A stretch of DNA of 64,000 nt, from NCBI RefSeq assembly GCF_000014565.1, contig NC_008268.1, positions 7,630,501-7,694,500 on the forward strand, written 5' to 3'. The notes beneath the pieces were generated by a model. The model searched no databases, was not told the DNA's origin, and saw only the letters and a list, made by a program, of their open reading frames with translations. The DNA is from Rhodococcus jostii RHA1 (GTDB lineage Bacteria; Actinomycetota; Actinomycetes; Mycobacteriales; Mycobacteriaceae). Positions within the stretch are counted from its first letter, which is position 1. Every line of letters begins with the position of its first letter. Both the position numbers and the translations under genes were made by a program. Positions 1-9,556 of this stretch are shown piece by piece.

Positions 1-1
1 C

Positions 2-892
2 AGGATCACCCACCGCACCACGTACACGTACTCGGGGCCGGTGTCCTCGTCGTACGGCCGGGGTTATCTCCTGCCCCGCGACACCGAGGAACAGCGATGC
101 GTGAGTTCCGTCGTCGACATCTCGCCGGTGCCCGCGGACCGTTCCACCGGGTCCGACGTGTACGGCAACCGGGACCTGTACTTCCAGGTGAGCACGCCGC
201 ACGAGGAACTGGTCGTGGCGGCCGAATCCGAGATCGAGGTCTACGGACCCGACAAGACCGGACTCGCCGCCGCACCCGCGAACGCGCCGTGGGAATTGTC
301 CCGCCCCGTGGGAACCGAGGGGGCGATGGCGCAGGAGTTCGTGCTCGACCTCGAACCCCCCGAGATCAGCGACGCAGTCCGCGAGTACGCGGCGCCGAGT
401 TTCCCACCGGAACGGCCCCTCGCCGACGCGGTGGTCGATCTCACCACGCGCATCCACCGCGACTTCCAGTACAAGTCGGGGTCGACGTCGGTCTCCACGC
501 GCGTCGCGGAGGTGCTCGAGAAGCGGTCGGGGGTGTGCCAGGACTTCGCTCGGCTCGCCATCGCCTGCCTGCGCTCGCGGGGACTCGCGGCCCGGTACGT
601 GTCCGGCTATCTGGCGACGCAACCGCCGCCCGGCAAGGAACGGATGATCGGCGTCGACGCCACCCACGCCTGGGCGGCCGTGTGGATGCCGGGGGACCGG
701 TGGCTCGCCTTCGACCCCACCAACGACCAGCTCGTCGACGAGCGGTACACCGTGGTCGCGTGGGGCCGGGACTACGCGGACGTGCCGCCCCTGCGCGGTG
801 TCATATACACAGAGGCACGAAACAGCACCATTGCGGTGTCGGTTGACGTGGCGCCGATCGAAGTGCTCGCGCCGGATCAGCCGAAATGCTGA
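2..892 (+). CDS. Transglutaminase-like family protein, 5' end outside the window
   Basis: The reading frame is open from the first bases (RITHRTTYTYSGPV...) with no start codon before it, so the true start lies upstream; the internal GTG at 41 is unlikely to be the start because the residues before it fit the family's N-terminal beta domain. About 296 residues are visible. The C-terminal half is a transglutaminase/protease-like fold with the usual triad: Cys in GVCQDF (codon 536-538), His in ATHAW (665-667) and Asp in FDPTND (713-715). Members of this bacterial group are cysteine-dependent hydrolases or cross-linkers of unknown substrate, often next to alpha-E or circularly permuted ATP-grasp genes; any such partner would be upstream of the window. 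Family is clear, substrate unknown. Confidence 0.85.
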   Translation, partial: RITHRTTYTYSGPVSSSYGRGYLLPRDTEEQRCVSSVVDISPVPADRSTGSDVYGNRDLYFQVSTPHEELVVAAESEIEVYGPDKTGLAAAPANAPWELSRPVGTEGAMAQEFVLDLEPPEISDAVREYAAPSFPPERPLADAVVDLTTRIHRDFQYKSGSTSVSTRVAEVLEKRSGVCQDFARLAIACLRSRGLAARYVSGYLATQPPPGKERMIGVDATHAWAAVWMPGDRWLAFDPTNDQLVDERYTVVAWGRDYADVPPLRGVIYTEARNSTIAVSVDVAPIEVLAPDQPKC

Positions 893-943
893 AATTCATC
901 CGGGCTTCCGGTGGAGGACTCGATGATCCGTGTCACTAGCAGG

Positions 944-949
944 TAAGTT
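944..949 (+). promoter_or_regulatory. Candidate -10 box for the phosphotransferase gene (leaderless type)
   Basis: TAAGTT matches TANNNT and ends 8 nt before the ATG at 958, which would put the transcript start at or next to the start codon. No convincing -35 hexamer and no Shine-Dalgarno sequence are visible, in keeping with a leaderless mRNA. This is inferred from spacing only. Confidence 0.4.
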
Positions 950-957
950 GGTCCGCG

Positions 958-2133
958 ATGACTGCAATACTGGCAGACCCCGTTTCAGAGGTAGTTGCCG
1001 CAGCCGAGAAGCTGCTCACCCGTCGCACAGGGGCACCCGTGACACTGGTGGATCCCGTGGATCTCGGCGGTAGTGGCCGCACCATCGTGCTCCGTGTGCG
1101 CGTGGCGGAGAATCCGTTCTCCCTTCCGCGGACGTTGGTGATCAAGCAGGTCCGCGAGGAGTCCGGGGTGTCCGGCGCGCGGGCCGTCGATCCCGACGAT
1201 CTCACCGGCGACAGCCGCAGCGCCTTCCTCCGGGAGGCCGTCTCGTACCAGTTCGCCACGGCGCTGGCGACGGACAGCCGCCCCGGAGCCGAACTGCTCG
1301 CATCCGACCTCGACGCCCGGCTCCTCGTGCTCAGCGACCTCGGGGACGCCACCCCGATCAGCGCCCTGCTCGAGCACTCCGACTCCGACACCGTCACCAA
1401 CACCCTGATGGCGATGGCCCAGGCGCTCGGCCGCATGCACGCGGCCACCGTGGGCCGCGAGGAAGACTTCACCGCCCTGCTGCGCCGCGCCGAGGTGGCG
1501 CACTGCGACGACACCGTGGCCGAGCAGGTGGAGCGTGCGGTGCCCGCCGTGCCCGGCCTGCTGTCCGAGATCCTCCGCGTCGACGTCTCCCCGGACCTGA
1601 CCGATCAGGTGGCGCGTGCCGCGAAGCTGTTCGAGAGCGGCCGCTTCCGGGCGTTCAGCCCGTCCGACCTGTGCCCGGACAACATCATCGTCAACGACGA
1701 GGGCGTGCGGTTCCTCGACTACGAGTGGGGCGGTTTCCGCGACGCCATGCTCGACATCGCGTACGCGCTGGTCTCGTTCCCCGGCTGCCTGTGCAGCATC
1801 GAACTGTCCGAGGACCGGACGCAGGCGATGATCGAGGCCTGGCGTGCGGAGGTCGTGGGGATGTGGCCTGCGCTCGCCGACGACAACGTGCTCGCCGCCC
1901 GCATGGTCGAGGCGCAACTGATCTGGGTGTGGCTCAGCACCTACCTGTTCCTGCCGGAGAACCACACGCGCATCGCGGCCGTCCGCGAACACCACCTGTC
2001 CGTGCCGCGGTCCGAGGCGCTGACCCAGCGCTGGGACAAGCTGGCCCGCTCGGCCGATCACGCCGGGAACACGGTGGTCGCCCACCACGCCCGCGTCATC
2101 GCCGACAAGATCCGGGGACTGTCCGTCGGCTGA
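958..2133 (+). CDS. Aminoglycoside/choline phosphotransferase-like protein (APH family) with altered catalytic loop
   Basis: A 391-residue protein of the APH/choline-kinase fold. The family's catalytic HxDxxxxN loop appears as PSDLCPDN near residue 240, so Asp and Asn are kept but the first His is Pro. The metal-binding Asp is present shortly after, in LDYEWGG. The N-terminal lobe contains LVIKQV, a likely ATP-binding lysine strand. Substrate cannot be told from sequence; a sugar, amino alcohol or small metabolite kinase is possible, and antibiotic resistance should not be assumed. It stands between a transglutaminase-like gene and rarA in the same direction, but its own -10-like box and the gap to rarA suggest separate transcription. 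Confidence 0.7.
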   Translation: MTAILADPVSEVVAAAEKLLTRRTGAPVTLVDPVDLGGSGRTIVLRVRVAENPFSLPRTLVIKQVREESGVSGARAVDPDDLTGDSRSAFLREAVSYQFATALATDSRPGAELLASDLDARLLVLSDLGDATPISALLEHSDSDTVTNTLMAMAQALGRMHAATVGREEDFTALLRRAEVAHCDDTVAEQVERAVPAVPGLLSEILRVDVSPDLTDQVARAAKLFESGRFRAFSPSDLCPDNIIVNDEGVRFLDYEWGGFRDAMLDIAYALVSFPGCLCSIELSEDRTQAMIEAWRAEVVGMWPALADDNVLAARMVEAQLIWVWLSTYLFLPENHTRIAAVREHHLSVPRSEALTQRWDKLARSADHAGNTVVAHHARVIADKIRGLSVG

Positions 2134-2174
2134 CCCGCGGTCCGGCCGGACTGGGTCCGACGGTGCGGTTCCAG

Positions 2175-2180
2175 TAGCGT
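2175..2180 (+). promoter_or_regulatory. Candidate -10 box for rarA (leaderless type)
   Basis: TAGCGT lies exactly 7 nt before the GTG start at 2188, and no ribosome binding site is present, so a leaderless rarA transcript is likely. Nine bases upstream of the box is CCGACGGTG (2157-2165), which resembles the TTGTCRGTG element of DNA-damage (RecA-NDp) promoters at 6 of 9 positions, but the spacer is 9 rather than 8 nt, so I do not call it one. Confidence 0.45.
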
Positions 2181-2187
2181 CGAACTT

Positions 2188-3624
2188 GTGAGCGATCTTT
2201 TCGGTTCGGATGTCGGCGAGGACGAGTCGGCAGGCCTGTTCGAGACGGCGCAGCCCGACGAGGCGGCGTCGGCCCCGCGATCGGTTCCCGGTCCCGTGTC
2301 GCTCGACCACCACGCACCGCTGGCAGTGCGCATGCGTCCCCGGACGCTCGGTGAGGTGGTCGGGCAGCAGCATCTCCTGGGCCCCGGTGCGCCGCTGCGG
2401 CGCCTCGTGGAGGGGTCGGGGGCCGCGTCCGTCCTGCTGTACGGTCCGCCCGGCACCGGCAAGACGACGCTGGCGTCGCTGATCTCGGGGGCCACCGGCC
2501 GCCGTTTCGAGGCACTGTCCGCGTTGTCCGCCGGGGTGAAGGAAGTGCGCGGCGTCATCGAACTGGCCCGCCGCCGCCTGCTCGCGGGCGAGCAGACGGT
2601 GCTGTTCATCGACGAGGTGCACCGCTTCTCGAAGACCCAGCAGGACGCCCTGCTGGCGGCAGTGGAGAACCGGATCGTGCTCCTCGTGGCTGCCACCACC
2701 GAGAATCCCTCGTTCTCCGTGGTGTCCCCGCTGCTGTCTCGCTCGCTCGTCCTGCAACTGCAGTCGCTGACGGCGGACGACATCGAGAACCTCCTGGAGC
2801 GGGCCCGCACCGACGAGCGGGGTCTCGGCGGGGAGATCGAGATCGCGGGTGACGCGATGGACCATCTGGTGCGCCTCGCGGCCGGCGACGCCCGCCGGGC
2901 GCTCACCGCGCTCGAGGCGGCGGCGGGCGCTGCGCTCGACCAGGCCGGTGACACGGACCGTCCGGTGCTGCTGGACCTCGCGACCGTGGAAGCGAGCGTC
3001 GACAAGGCGGCCGTCCGCTACGACCGTGACGGCGATCAGCACTACGACGTGATCAGCGCCTTCATCAAGTCGATCCGCGGTTCGGACGTCGACGCCGCCC
3101 TGCACTACCTGGCCCGGATGCTCACGGCGGGCGAGGACCCCCGCTTCATCGCGCGGCGGCTGGTCGTCCATGCCAGCGAGGACATCGGGATGGCCGACCC
3201 CACCGCATTGCAGACCGCGACCGCCGCCGCGCAGGCAGTACAGCTGATCGGGATGCCCGAGGCCCGCCTGGCCCTCGCCCAGGCCACGATCCACCTCGCG
3301 ACCGCACCCAAGTCGGGGGCCGTCATCGCGGCGCTCGGTGCCGCGATGGCGGATGTCGCGGCCGGAAACGCCGGGCTCGTCCCGCCGCACCTGCGCGACG
3401 GCCACTACGCGGGGGCGGCGAAACTCGGCAACGCCGTCGGGTACCGCTATCCCCACGATCATCCCGACGGGGTACTGGCGCAGCAGTATCCGCCGGACGA
3501 GCTGGTCGGTGTCGACTACTACCAGCCCACCACTCACGGCGGTGAGCGGGACATCGCGGGGCGTGTGGACAAATTGCGCGCCATCGTCCGCGGCACGAAC
3601 CGTCAGGGTGGCCGGTTAAGCTGA
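2188..3624 (+). CDS. rarA: Replication-associated recombination protein A (MgsA/RarA AAA+ ATPase)
   Basis: A 478-residue clamp-loader-like AAA+ ATPase. Walker A is GPPGTGKTT (residues 87-95), Walker [10 protein letters not shown] (near 139-147), and a sensor/Arg-finger region follows in [15 protein letters not shown]. The C-terminal half carries the MgsA tetramerisation region with SEDIGMADP and the conserved end of the family ([23 protein letters not shown]). RarA acts at stalled replication forks and gaps, together with single-strand binding protein. The N-terminal 40 residues are acidic and less conserved. The GTG start is supported by a -10-like TAGCGT 7 nt upstream. alaS follows after about 90 nt, as in mycobacteria. 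Confidence 0.93.
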   Translation: MSDLFGSDVGEDESAGLFETAQPDEAASAPRSVPGPVSLDHHAPLAVRMRPRTLGEVVGQQHLLGPGAPLRRLVEGSGAASVLLYGPPGTGKTTLASLISGATGRRFEALSALSAGVKEVRGVIELARRRLLAGEQTVLFIDEVHRFSKTQQDALLAAVENRIVLLVAATTENPSFSVVSPLLSRSLVLQLQSLTADDIENLLERARTDERGLGGEIEIAGDAMDHLVRLAAGDARRALTALEAAAGAALDQAGDTDRPVLLDLATVEASVDKAAVRYDRDGDQHYDVISAFIKSIRGSDVDAALHYLARMLTAGEDPRFIARRLVVHASEDIGMADPTALQTATAAAQAVQLIGMPEARLALAQATIHLATAPKSGAVIAALGAAMADVAAGNAGLVPPHLRDGHYAGAAKLGNAVGYRYPHDHPDGVLAQQYPPDELVGVDYYQPTTHGGERDIAGRVDKLRAIVRGTNRQGGRLS

Positions 3625-3712
3625 ATGTTGCCGAACTGCGCGGTGGACGCGTGGTTCGCTCCGCTTGTTCGACCCATCGTTGCCCTCGAGACAGACAATA
3701 AGGATCACTGAC

Positions 3713-6385
3713 GTGCAGACCCACGAGATTCGCCGGCGCTTCCTCGACCATTTCGTCAAGGCAGGCCACACCGAGGTACCCAGCGCCTCGCTGATTCTCG
3801 ACGATCCGAACCTGCTGTTCGTCAACGCCGGGATGGTGCAGTTCGTGCCGTTCTTCCTCGGCCAGCAGACGCCGCCGTACCCGAGGGCGACCAGTGTCCA
3901 GAAGTGTGTGCGCACCCTCGACATCGAGAATGTGGGCATCACCACACGGCACAACACGTTCTTCCAGATGGCCGGCAACTTCTCGTTCGGCGACTACTTC
4001 AAGCGCGACGCGATCAAGCATGCGTGGGCGCTGCTGACCTCTAGCGTCGACGACGGGGGTTACGGCTTCGATCCCGAGCGCATCTGGGTGACGGTCTACC
4101 TCGACGACGACGACGCCCGCGACATCTGGCGCGACGAGGTCGGCGTTCCCGAATCGCGGATCCAGCGCCGCGGCATGGCCGACAACTACTGGTCCATGGG
4201 CATTCCCGGCCCCTGCGGCCCGTGCTCGGAGATCTACTACGACCGCGGCCCCGAGTACGGCAAGGAAGGCGGCCCGGAGGCCGACGAGGACCGCTACATC
4301 GAGATCTGGAATCTCGTGTTCATGCAGAACGAGCGTGGCCTCGGCATCAGCAAGGACAACTTCGAGATCCTCGGCCCGCTGCCGAAGCAGAACATCGACA
4401 CCGGCATGGGTGTCGAGCGCGTCGCGTTCCTGCTCCAGGGCGTCGACAACGTGTACGAGACCGACCTCGTGCGCCCGGTCATCGCGAAGGCCGAGGAACT
4501 GTCGGGCCGCAAGTACGGCGCCGTCCACGACGACGACGTGCGCTTCCGGGTCATCGCCGACCACGCGCGCACCGCGGCGATGCTCATCGCCGACGGCGTG
4601 AACCCCGGCAACGACGGGCGCGGCTACGTCCTGCGCCGCCTGCTGCGGCGCATCGTCCGGTCCGCGAAGCTGCTCGGCGCCGACAAGCCCAGCATGCGTG
4701 AGTTCATCACCGTCGTCCGCGACACGATGGCGCCGTCCTACCCGGTCCTCGACACCGACTTCGGCCGCATCGAGACGGTCGCGGTGGGGGAGGAGACCGC
4801 GTTCCTCAAAACCCTCACGTCCGGCTCGAAGCTGTTCGAAGGCGCCGCCGAGTCGGTGAAGGCGTCCGGCAAGTCGACGATCGGCGGCGACCAGGCGTTC
4901 GCGCTCCACGACACGTACGGCTTCCCGATCGATCTGACCCTGGAGATGGCGGCCGAGGCCGGCCTGACCGTCGACGAGGAGGGCTTCCGCACGCTGATGG
5001 CGGAACAGCGGCAGCGCGCGAAGGACGACGCCCAGGCCCGTAAGCACGCGCACGCCGACCTGACCGTCTACAAGGAACTCCTCGACCGCGGACCCACCGA
5101 ATTCACCGGATTCCACGAATTGGTCTCCGAGGCACATGTTCTCGCGCTGATCTCGCAGGGGCAGCGGGTCCCCGTCGCGACGGCGGGCCAGGACGTCGAG
5201 GTCATCCTCGACCGCAGCCCCCTGTACGCGGAGGCGGGTGGCCAGATCGCCGACCTCGGTACCCTCACCGGCCCGGGCCTGCGGGTGAAGGTCAACGACG
5301 TCCAGAAGATCGCCAAGAAGCTGTGGGTCCACAAGGTGACCGTGCAGGAGGGTCAGCTCACCGAGGGTGACGTCGTGCTCGCGCAGGTCGACGCCGCGTG
5401 GCGCAAGGGTGCCACGCAGGGGCATTCCGGCACCCACATGGTGCACGCCGCGCTGCGACAGGTGCTCGGCCCCAACGCGGTTCAGGCCGGCTCGCTGAAC
5501 AAGCCGGGCTACCTGCGTTTCGACTTCTCCTGGCAGGGCGCGCTGACGGAAGCGCAGAAGCAGGACATCGAGGTCGTCGCGAACGAGGCGGTGGCCGCCG
5601 ACTACTCGGTGAACACGTTCGTCACCGATCTCGACAAGGCGAAGTCGATGGGCGCGATGGCGCTGTTCGGCGAGAACTACGGCGACGAGGTGCGGGTCGT
5701 CGAGATCGGCGGACCGTTCTCGATGGAGCTGTGTGGTGGAACTCATGTGGGCAGCTCCTCGCAGATCGGCAACGTCACCCTGCTCGGTGAGCAGTCCGTC
5801 GGTTCCGGTGTGCGCCGCGTCGAGGCATACGTCGGGCTCGATTCGTACCGCTACCTGGCCAAGGAACGCGCGCTCCTCGCCGGTCTGTCGTCGTCGCTGA
5901 AGGTGCCCTCGGAAGAAGTGCCTGCCCGCGTCGAGGCGCTGGTGGAGCGACTCCGGGTGGCGGAGAAGGAACTCGAGCAGACCCGCGCGCAGGCGGTTCT
6001 CGCCGCGGCGGGCACGTTCGTCGACAAGGCGCAGAGGGTCGGGCCGGTGCTGCTGGTCGCGGATTCCGCCCCGGCCGGTGTCGGCGGCAACGACCTGCGT
6101 GGGCTCGTCACCGACATCCGTGGCCGGTTCGGCACCCAGCCCGCCGTGGTCGCGCTGCTCGGCGACGTCGACGGCAAGGTTCCGTTCGTGGTGGCCGTGA
6201 ACAAGGCGGCACAGGAACTCGGCCTGGCGGCCGGCGACCTCGTGAAGGGATTCGGTCCGAAGATCGGCGGCCGCGGAGGCGGAAAGGCCGACATGGCACA
6301 GGGCTCCGGTTCGGACACCAGCGGAATTGCGGCTGCCCTCGACGCAGTCCGGGGACAAGTGGCGGACAAGGTGGGGAGCCAGTAA
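3713..6385 (+). CDS. alaS: Alanyl-tRNA synthetase
   Basis: Charges tRNA-Ala and edits mischarged Ser/Gly. The 890-residue protein has the class II catalytic core ([20 protein letters not shown] near residue 80), an editing domain with [11 protein letters not shown] (near residue 570) and CGGTHV (near 674), the coiled-coil linker and the glycine-rich C-Ala end ([20 protein letters not shown]). The start is set at GTG 3713, giving [14 protein letters not shown], because an AAGGA ribosome binding site lies 8 nt before it; the in-frame TTG at 3665 would add a 16-residue tail unlike the family. The stop is 2 nt before ruvX, so the two are co-transcribed. Confidence 0.97.
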
Positions 6386-6387
6386 CG

Positions 6388-6924
6388 GTGGATCACGCGG
6401 AACAGGGTCCGGATCGACCGGGAGTCGACGACCCTGGGCGTGGTCGGCGCATCGGCATCGATGTGGGCAGCGTCCGGATCGGGGTCGCGTCGAGCGACCC
6501 CGACGGGATCCTCGCCACCCCCGTGGAGACGGTGCCCCGGTCCAAGGAACGGGGACCCGACGCGCCGGATATCCGGCGCATTGCCGACATTGTCGAGGAA
6601 TACGAGGCCGTGGAGGTTATCGTCGGTCTGCCGCAGACCTTGCGGGGTGAACGGGGGAAGGCCGCCTCGATCGCTACTGTGTTCGCGAAGCGATTGCGAA
6701 GGAAGGTCGACCCGATACCGGTGCGGATGGCGGACGAACGTCTGACGACCGTCACTGCCGCGCGGGCGCTTCGCGAGAGCGGTGTCAGTGCGAGGGGCCA
6801 GCGTCCTGTGATCGACCAGGCTGCGGCGGTGGCGATCTTGCAGGGATGGTTGGACGAGCGGAGCAGGTCGGTGAATGCAGGGGATTCAGGTGGGGACGCG
6901 CAGCTACCGGAGGGGGGCCAGTGA
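6388..6924 (+). CDS. ruvX: Pre-16S rRNA nuclease / Holliday junction resolvase-like protein (YqgF/RuvX)
   Basis: An RNase H-fold nuclease that matures the 5' end of 16S rRNA in E. coli; a Holliday-junction role has also been proposed for the family. In 178 residues it shows [14 protein letters not shown] (catalytic Asp, near residue 24), [11 protein letters not shown] (near 76), DERLTTV (near 116) and the final [15 protein letters not shown] with the last catalytic Asp. About 20 residues before the core and a polar tail extend it beyond the usual 140. Starts at GTG 2 nt after alaS and its TGA overlaps the GTG of mltG by 4 nt, the alaS-ruvX-mltG order seen across actinobacteria. Confidence 0.93.
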   Translation: MDHAEQGPDRPGVDDPGRGRRIGIDVGSVRIGVASSDPDGILATPVETVPRSKERGPDAPDIRRIADIVEEYEAVEVIVGLPQTLRGERGKAASIATVFAKRLRRKVDPIPVRMADERLTTVTAARALRESGVSARGQRPVIDQAAAVAILQGWLDERSRSVNAGDSGGDAQLPEGGQ

Positions 6925-8660
6925 GCAATCATCGGCGACCCGCAGGTGAGCGACCCGAATTCCAGTACGTCCCGCGCGAACCCCGACGGCACCGCTACCT
7001 CGACGAGGACGACGACCAGGTCGACTACGCGCCGCCCCCGGAGGACGACGACGTCGTCACCACGGGGCGCCACGCGGTGGTGTACGACGACCGTGACGTC
7101 GACGAACCCCCCGCCCACTACACGGAGCCGGTGTTCGAGCAGCCGGTGTATGAGGACCCGGTGTACGAGCGCCCGGTGTACGAGCGCCCGGTGTACGAGC
7201 AACCGTTCGACCCCGAGCCCGTCTACGAGGACGGATACGGTCCCCGTTCGTACGGCGACGCCCGCGCCTACCGGGAACCGGCAGCCGACGACCACGCGTA
7301 CGACGAGCCCGCCTACGTCGAAGAGCCCGCGTACGTCGACGAGCAGTACGGTTCCCACACCCATCCCGACGACCGCTACGACACACCGCCCGACCAGCCC
7401 GATGTCGCGTTCGCGGAGGCCGAGACACAGATAATCTCGGCGATCCCCGAGGAGATCCCGCCGACTCGCGCCCACGCCCGCACGCAGGCCCGCCGGCGCA
7501 AACAGGCCACAGGACGCGCACGCCGAGGCAAGCTGTTCGGCGCCCTCGCAGCCGCGACGGTCCTGACAGTGCTGATCGGCATCGTGTTCGTCGGCGGCAG
7601 GATGTTCTTCGGCGGTCCCGACGCCCCTGCGGACTACGCGGGCCCGGGTGGTCCCGACGTGGTCGTGCAGGTTCATCCCGGCGACACCGCGGAGGAGATC
7701 GCCTCCACTCTGGCCGAGCGGGACGTCGTCGCCAGCGGATCGGCCTTCTTCAACGCCGCGGTCCAGAGCAACGCGATGAACTCGGTGCAACCCGGCTTCT
7801 ACAGCCTCCCGACCCAGATTCCGGCGGATGACGCCGTGCAGGAACTGATCGACCCCACCTCCCGCGTCGGGCAGATGATCATCTCCGAGGGCAGGCAACT
7901 CCACGACACCACCGATGTGCAGACCGGGGCCAAGAAGAAGGGGATCTACACCCTGATCTCCGAGGCCAGTTGTATCGGTGAGGCCGGCCAGGAGCAGTGC
8001 ATCGGTTACGACGACCTCAACGCCGCCGGTGCAGGCGACCTGTCCGCGCTCGGGGTTCCCGACTGGGCGAAGGACGCGGTCGCCGGTGTTCCGGACCGGG
8101 ATCGTCAGCTCGAGGGCCTCATCGCCGCGGGCAGCTGGGATTTCGATCCGACCGCCGGTCCCGCCGCCATTCTCCAGAGGCTGGTCACCGAGAGTTCCGC
8201 GAGCTACGAGAAGACCGGGATCCTCACCGCGGGCGACCAGGTCGGACTCACGCCGTACAAGATGCTGATCGCGGCGTCCCTGGTGGAACGGGAGGCGATG
8301 CCGGACGACTTCTCCAAGGTCGCTCGCGTCATCCTCAACCGGCTCGCCGTCAACCAGGCGTTGCAGTTCGACTCGACGGTCAACTACGCGCTCGACACGA
8401 CCGAACTGGCCACCACCGACGCCGACCGCGCACAGGTGACACCCTGGAACACGTACGCCAGCCCCGGTCTGCCCGCGACGCCGATCTCCTCGCCCAGCAT
8501 CGGGGCGTTGCAGGCCGTCGAACAACCGGCACCGGGCGACTGGATCTACTTCGTGACGGTCGATTCGAAGGGCACCACCCTGTTCACGAAGAGCTACGAC
8601 GAACACCTGGCCAATATCGACCAGGCTCTGAACAACGGGATTCTCAACAGTGGACGATGA
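6921..8660 (+). CDS. mltG: Endolytic murein transglycosylase MltG (YceG family)
   Basis: Membrane-bound lytic transglycosylase that cuts nascent peptidoglycan strands and so ends glycan synthesis. The start is GTG 6921 within GTGA, overlapping ruvX, with a purine-rich AGGGGGG before it; this gives 579 residues. Residues 1-200 are a cytoplasmic, acidic, Tyr/Pro-rich region with a five-residue repeat (VYExP), then one membrane helix (about 204-225, [19 protein letters not shown]), then a LysM-like/YceG domain. The catalytic Glu is in [14 protein letters not shown] (about 455-465), followed by ILNRL and the [14 protein letters not shown] substrate region. The long N-terminal arm is typical of actinobacteria and may bind divisome partners (inference). 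Confidence 0.92.
   Translation: MSNHRRPAGERPEFQYVPREPRRHRYLDEDDDQVDYAPPPEDDDVVTTGRHAVVYDDRDVDEPPAHYTEPVFEQPVYEDPVYERPVYERPVYEQPFDPEPVYEDGYGPRSYGDARAYREPAADDHAYDEPAYVEEPAYVDEQYGSHTHPDDRYDTPPDQPDVAFAEAETQIISAIPEEIPPTRAHARTQARRRKQATGRARRGKLFGALAAATVLTVLIGIVFVGGRMFFGGPDAPADYAGPGGPDVVVQVHPGDTAEEIASTLAERDVVASGSAFFNAAVQSNAMNSVQPGFYSLPTQIPADDAVQELIDPTSRVGQMIISEGRQLHDTTDVQTGAKKKGIYTLISEASCIGEAGQEQCIGYDDLNAAGAGDLSALGVPDWAKDAVAGVPDRDRQLEGLIAAGSWDFDPTAGPAAILQRLVTESSASYEKTGILTAGDQVGLTPYKMLIAASLVEREAMPDDFSKVARVILNRLAVNQALQFDSTVNYALDTTELATTDADRAQVTPWNTYASPGLPATPISSPSIGALQAVEQPAPGDWIYFVTVDSKGTTLFTKSYDEHLANIDQALNNGILNSGR
7128..7202 (+). repeat. Five tandem 15-bp units inside mltG encoding (P)VYExP repeats
   Basis: Five in-frame 15-bp units (CCGGTGTACGAGCGC and variants) code for residues about 70-94, giving [25 protein letters not shown]. 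Units three and four are identical at the DNA level, which points to recent slippage. The copy number may vary between strains. The tyrosines sit in an acidic, disordered cytoplasmic arm. Confidence 0.85.
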
Positions 8661-9477
8661 AGTGGTGACCGCACGCAAAGCTGCGGTGCTGGGCAGCCCG
8701 ATCGCGCATTCGCGCTCGCCGCAATTGCACCTCGCGGCGTATCGGGCGCTCGGTCTCACCGGGTGGACGTACGACCGGATCGAGTGCGACGGGGAGCGAC
8801 TGCCCGGCCTGGTGTCCGGGCTCGGCCCGGAATGGGTCGGGCTGTCCGTCACGATGCCGGGCAAGATCGCCGCACTCGAATTCGCGTCCGAGCGCACCGA
8901 ACGGGCCGTGGTGATCGGCTCCGCGAACACCCTCGTCCGTATCGAGGGTGGCTGGCGTGCCGACTGCACCGACGTCGACGGGGTCAGCGGTGCTCTCATC
9001 GCGGGTGGTGTCGGAACCATCGCGGGCACCGAGGCGGTCGTCGTCGGCGCCGGGGGAACGGCCAGACCCGCGCTCGTGGCGCTCGCCGACATGGGCGTGA
9101 AATCGGTGACCGTGGTGGCACGCGACGCGGGTCGCGCGGCAGGTGCACTGGGGTGCGCGGAATCGGTGGGACTCGACGTCCGGTTGCTCGGCTTCGACAG
9201 CCCGGAACTCGGTGCTCGGTGCGCGTCGGCCGCCGCGCTCGTCAGCACCGTTCCCTCCGCCGCGATCACCGAGTACGCGGACATTCTCGGGCGGGCGCCG
9301 TTCGTGCTCGACGCGATCTACGATCCGTGGCCGACCCCGCTGGCAGCGGCCGTCGAGGCGGCGGGCGGCACCGTTGTCGGCGGACTCTCGATGCTCCTGC
9401 ACCAGGCGTTCGGGCAGGTCGAGCAGTTTACCGGTCGCCCGGCGCCGCGCGAGGCGATGGCGGCCGCTCTGGGCTAG
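8650..9477 (+). CDS. aroE: Shikimate dehydrogenase
   Basis: Reduces 3-dehydroshikimate to shikimate with NADPH, step four of the chorismate pathway. In 275 residues it has the substrate-binding SPIAHSRSPQLH (16-27), the catalytic Lys in VTMPGK (residue 72), Asn in SANTLVR and Asp in DCTDVDG (near 108), and the nucleotide loop GAGGTARPAL. It ends with GGLSMLLHQAFGQVEQFTG, the family's C-terminal helix. The GTG start overlaps mltG by 11 nt, so translation is probably coupled; GTG codons at 8662 and 8665 are possible alternatives. The rest of the pathway in this window (aroC, aroK, aroB) follows after the prepilin peptidase gene. Confidence 0.94.
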   Translation: MDDEVVTARKAAVLGSPIAHSRSPQLHLAAYRALGLTGWTYDRIECDGERLPGLVSGLGPEWVGLSVTMPGKIAALEFASERTERAVVIGSANTLVRIEGGWRADCTDVDGVSGALIAGGVGTIAGTEAVVVGAGGTARPALVALADMGVKSVTVVARDAGRAAGALGCAESVGLDVRLLGFDSPELGARCASAAALVSTVPSAAITEYADILGRAPFVLDAIYDPWPTPLAAAVEAAGGTVVGGLSMLLHQAFGQVEQFTGRPAPREAMAAALG

Positions 9478-9486
9478 TTGTCCACA
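9478..9486 (+). other. DnaA-box consensus sequence
   Basis: TTGTCCACA directly follows the aroE stop codon. It is the form of the DnaA box favoured in high-GC actinobacteria. It is a single copy, so it is not an origin; it may be a chance match or an outlying DnaA site. Confidence 0.4.
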
Positions 9487-9556
9487 GGCCGGACCGCCAT
9501 TCACAGGTCGATTGTCGTGCCAGGTCACGGTGATCGACACGGTGATCCGGTCACGC

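Noticed and set aside
2157..2180. RecA-NDp/PafBC promoter before rarA
   Set aside because: Only 6 of 9 positions match and the spacer is 9 nt; the uvrC site is much better, so I treat this as a plain -10 box.
2181..2196. LexA-type SOS box (TCGAAC then a second half) at the rarA start
   Set aside because: Only the first half-site fits; the second half (GAGCGA) does not match GTTCGA.
985..3537. 850-codon open frame on the minus strand opposite the phosphotransferase and rarA
   Set aside because: Composition is Arg/Gly/His-rich without domains; it mirrors codon bias of the real genes. The same applies to the very long minus-strand frames opposite alaS, carB and priA, and to the 1025-codon plus-strand frame opposite tal-tkt.
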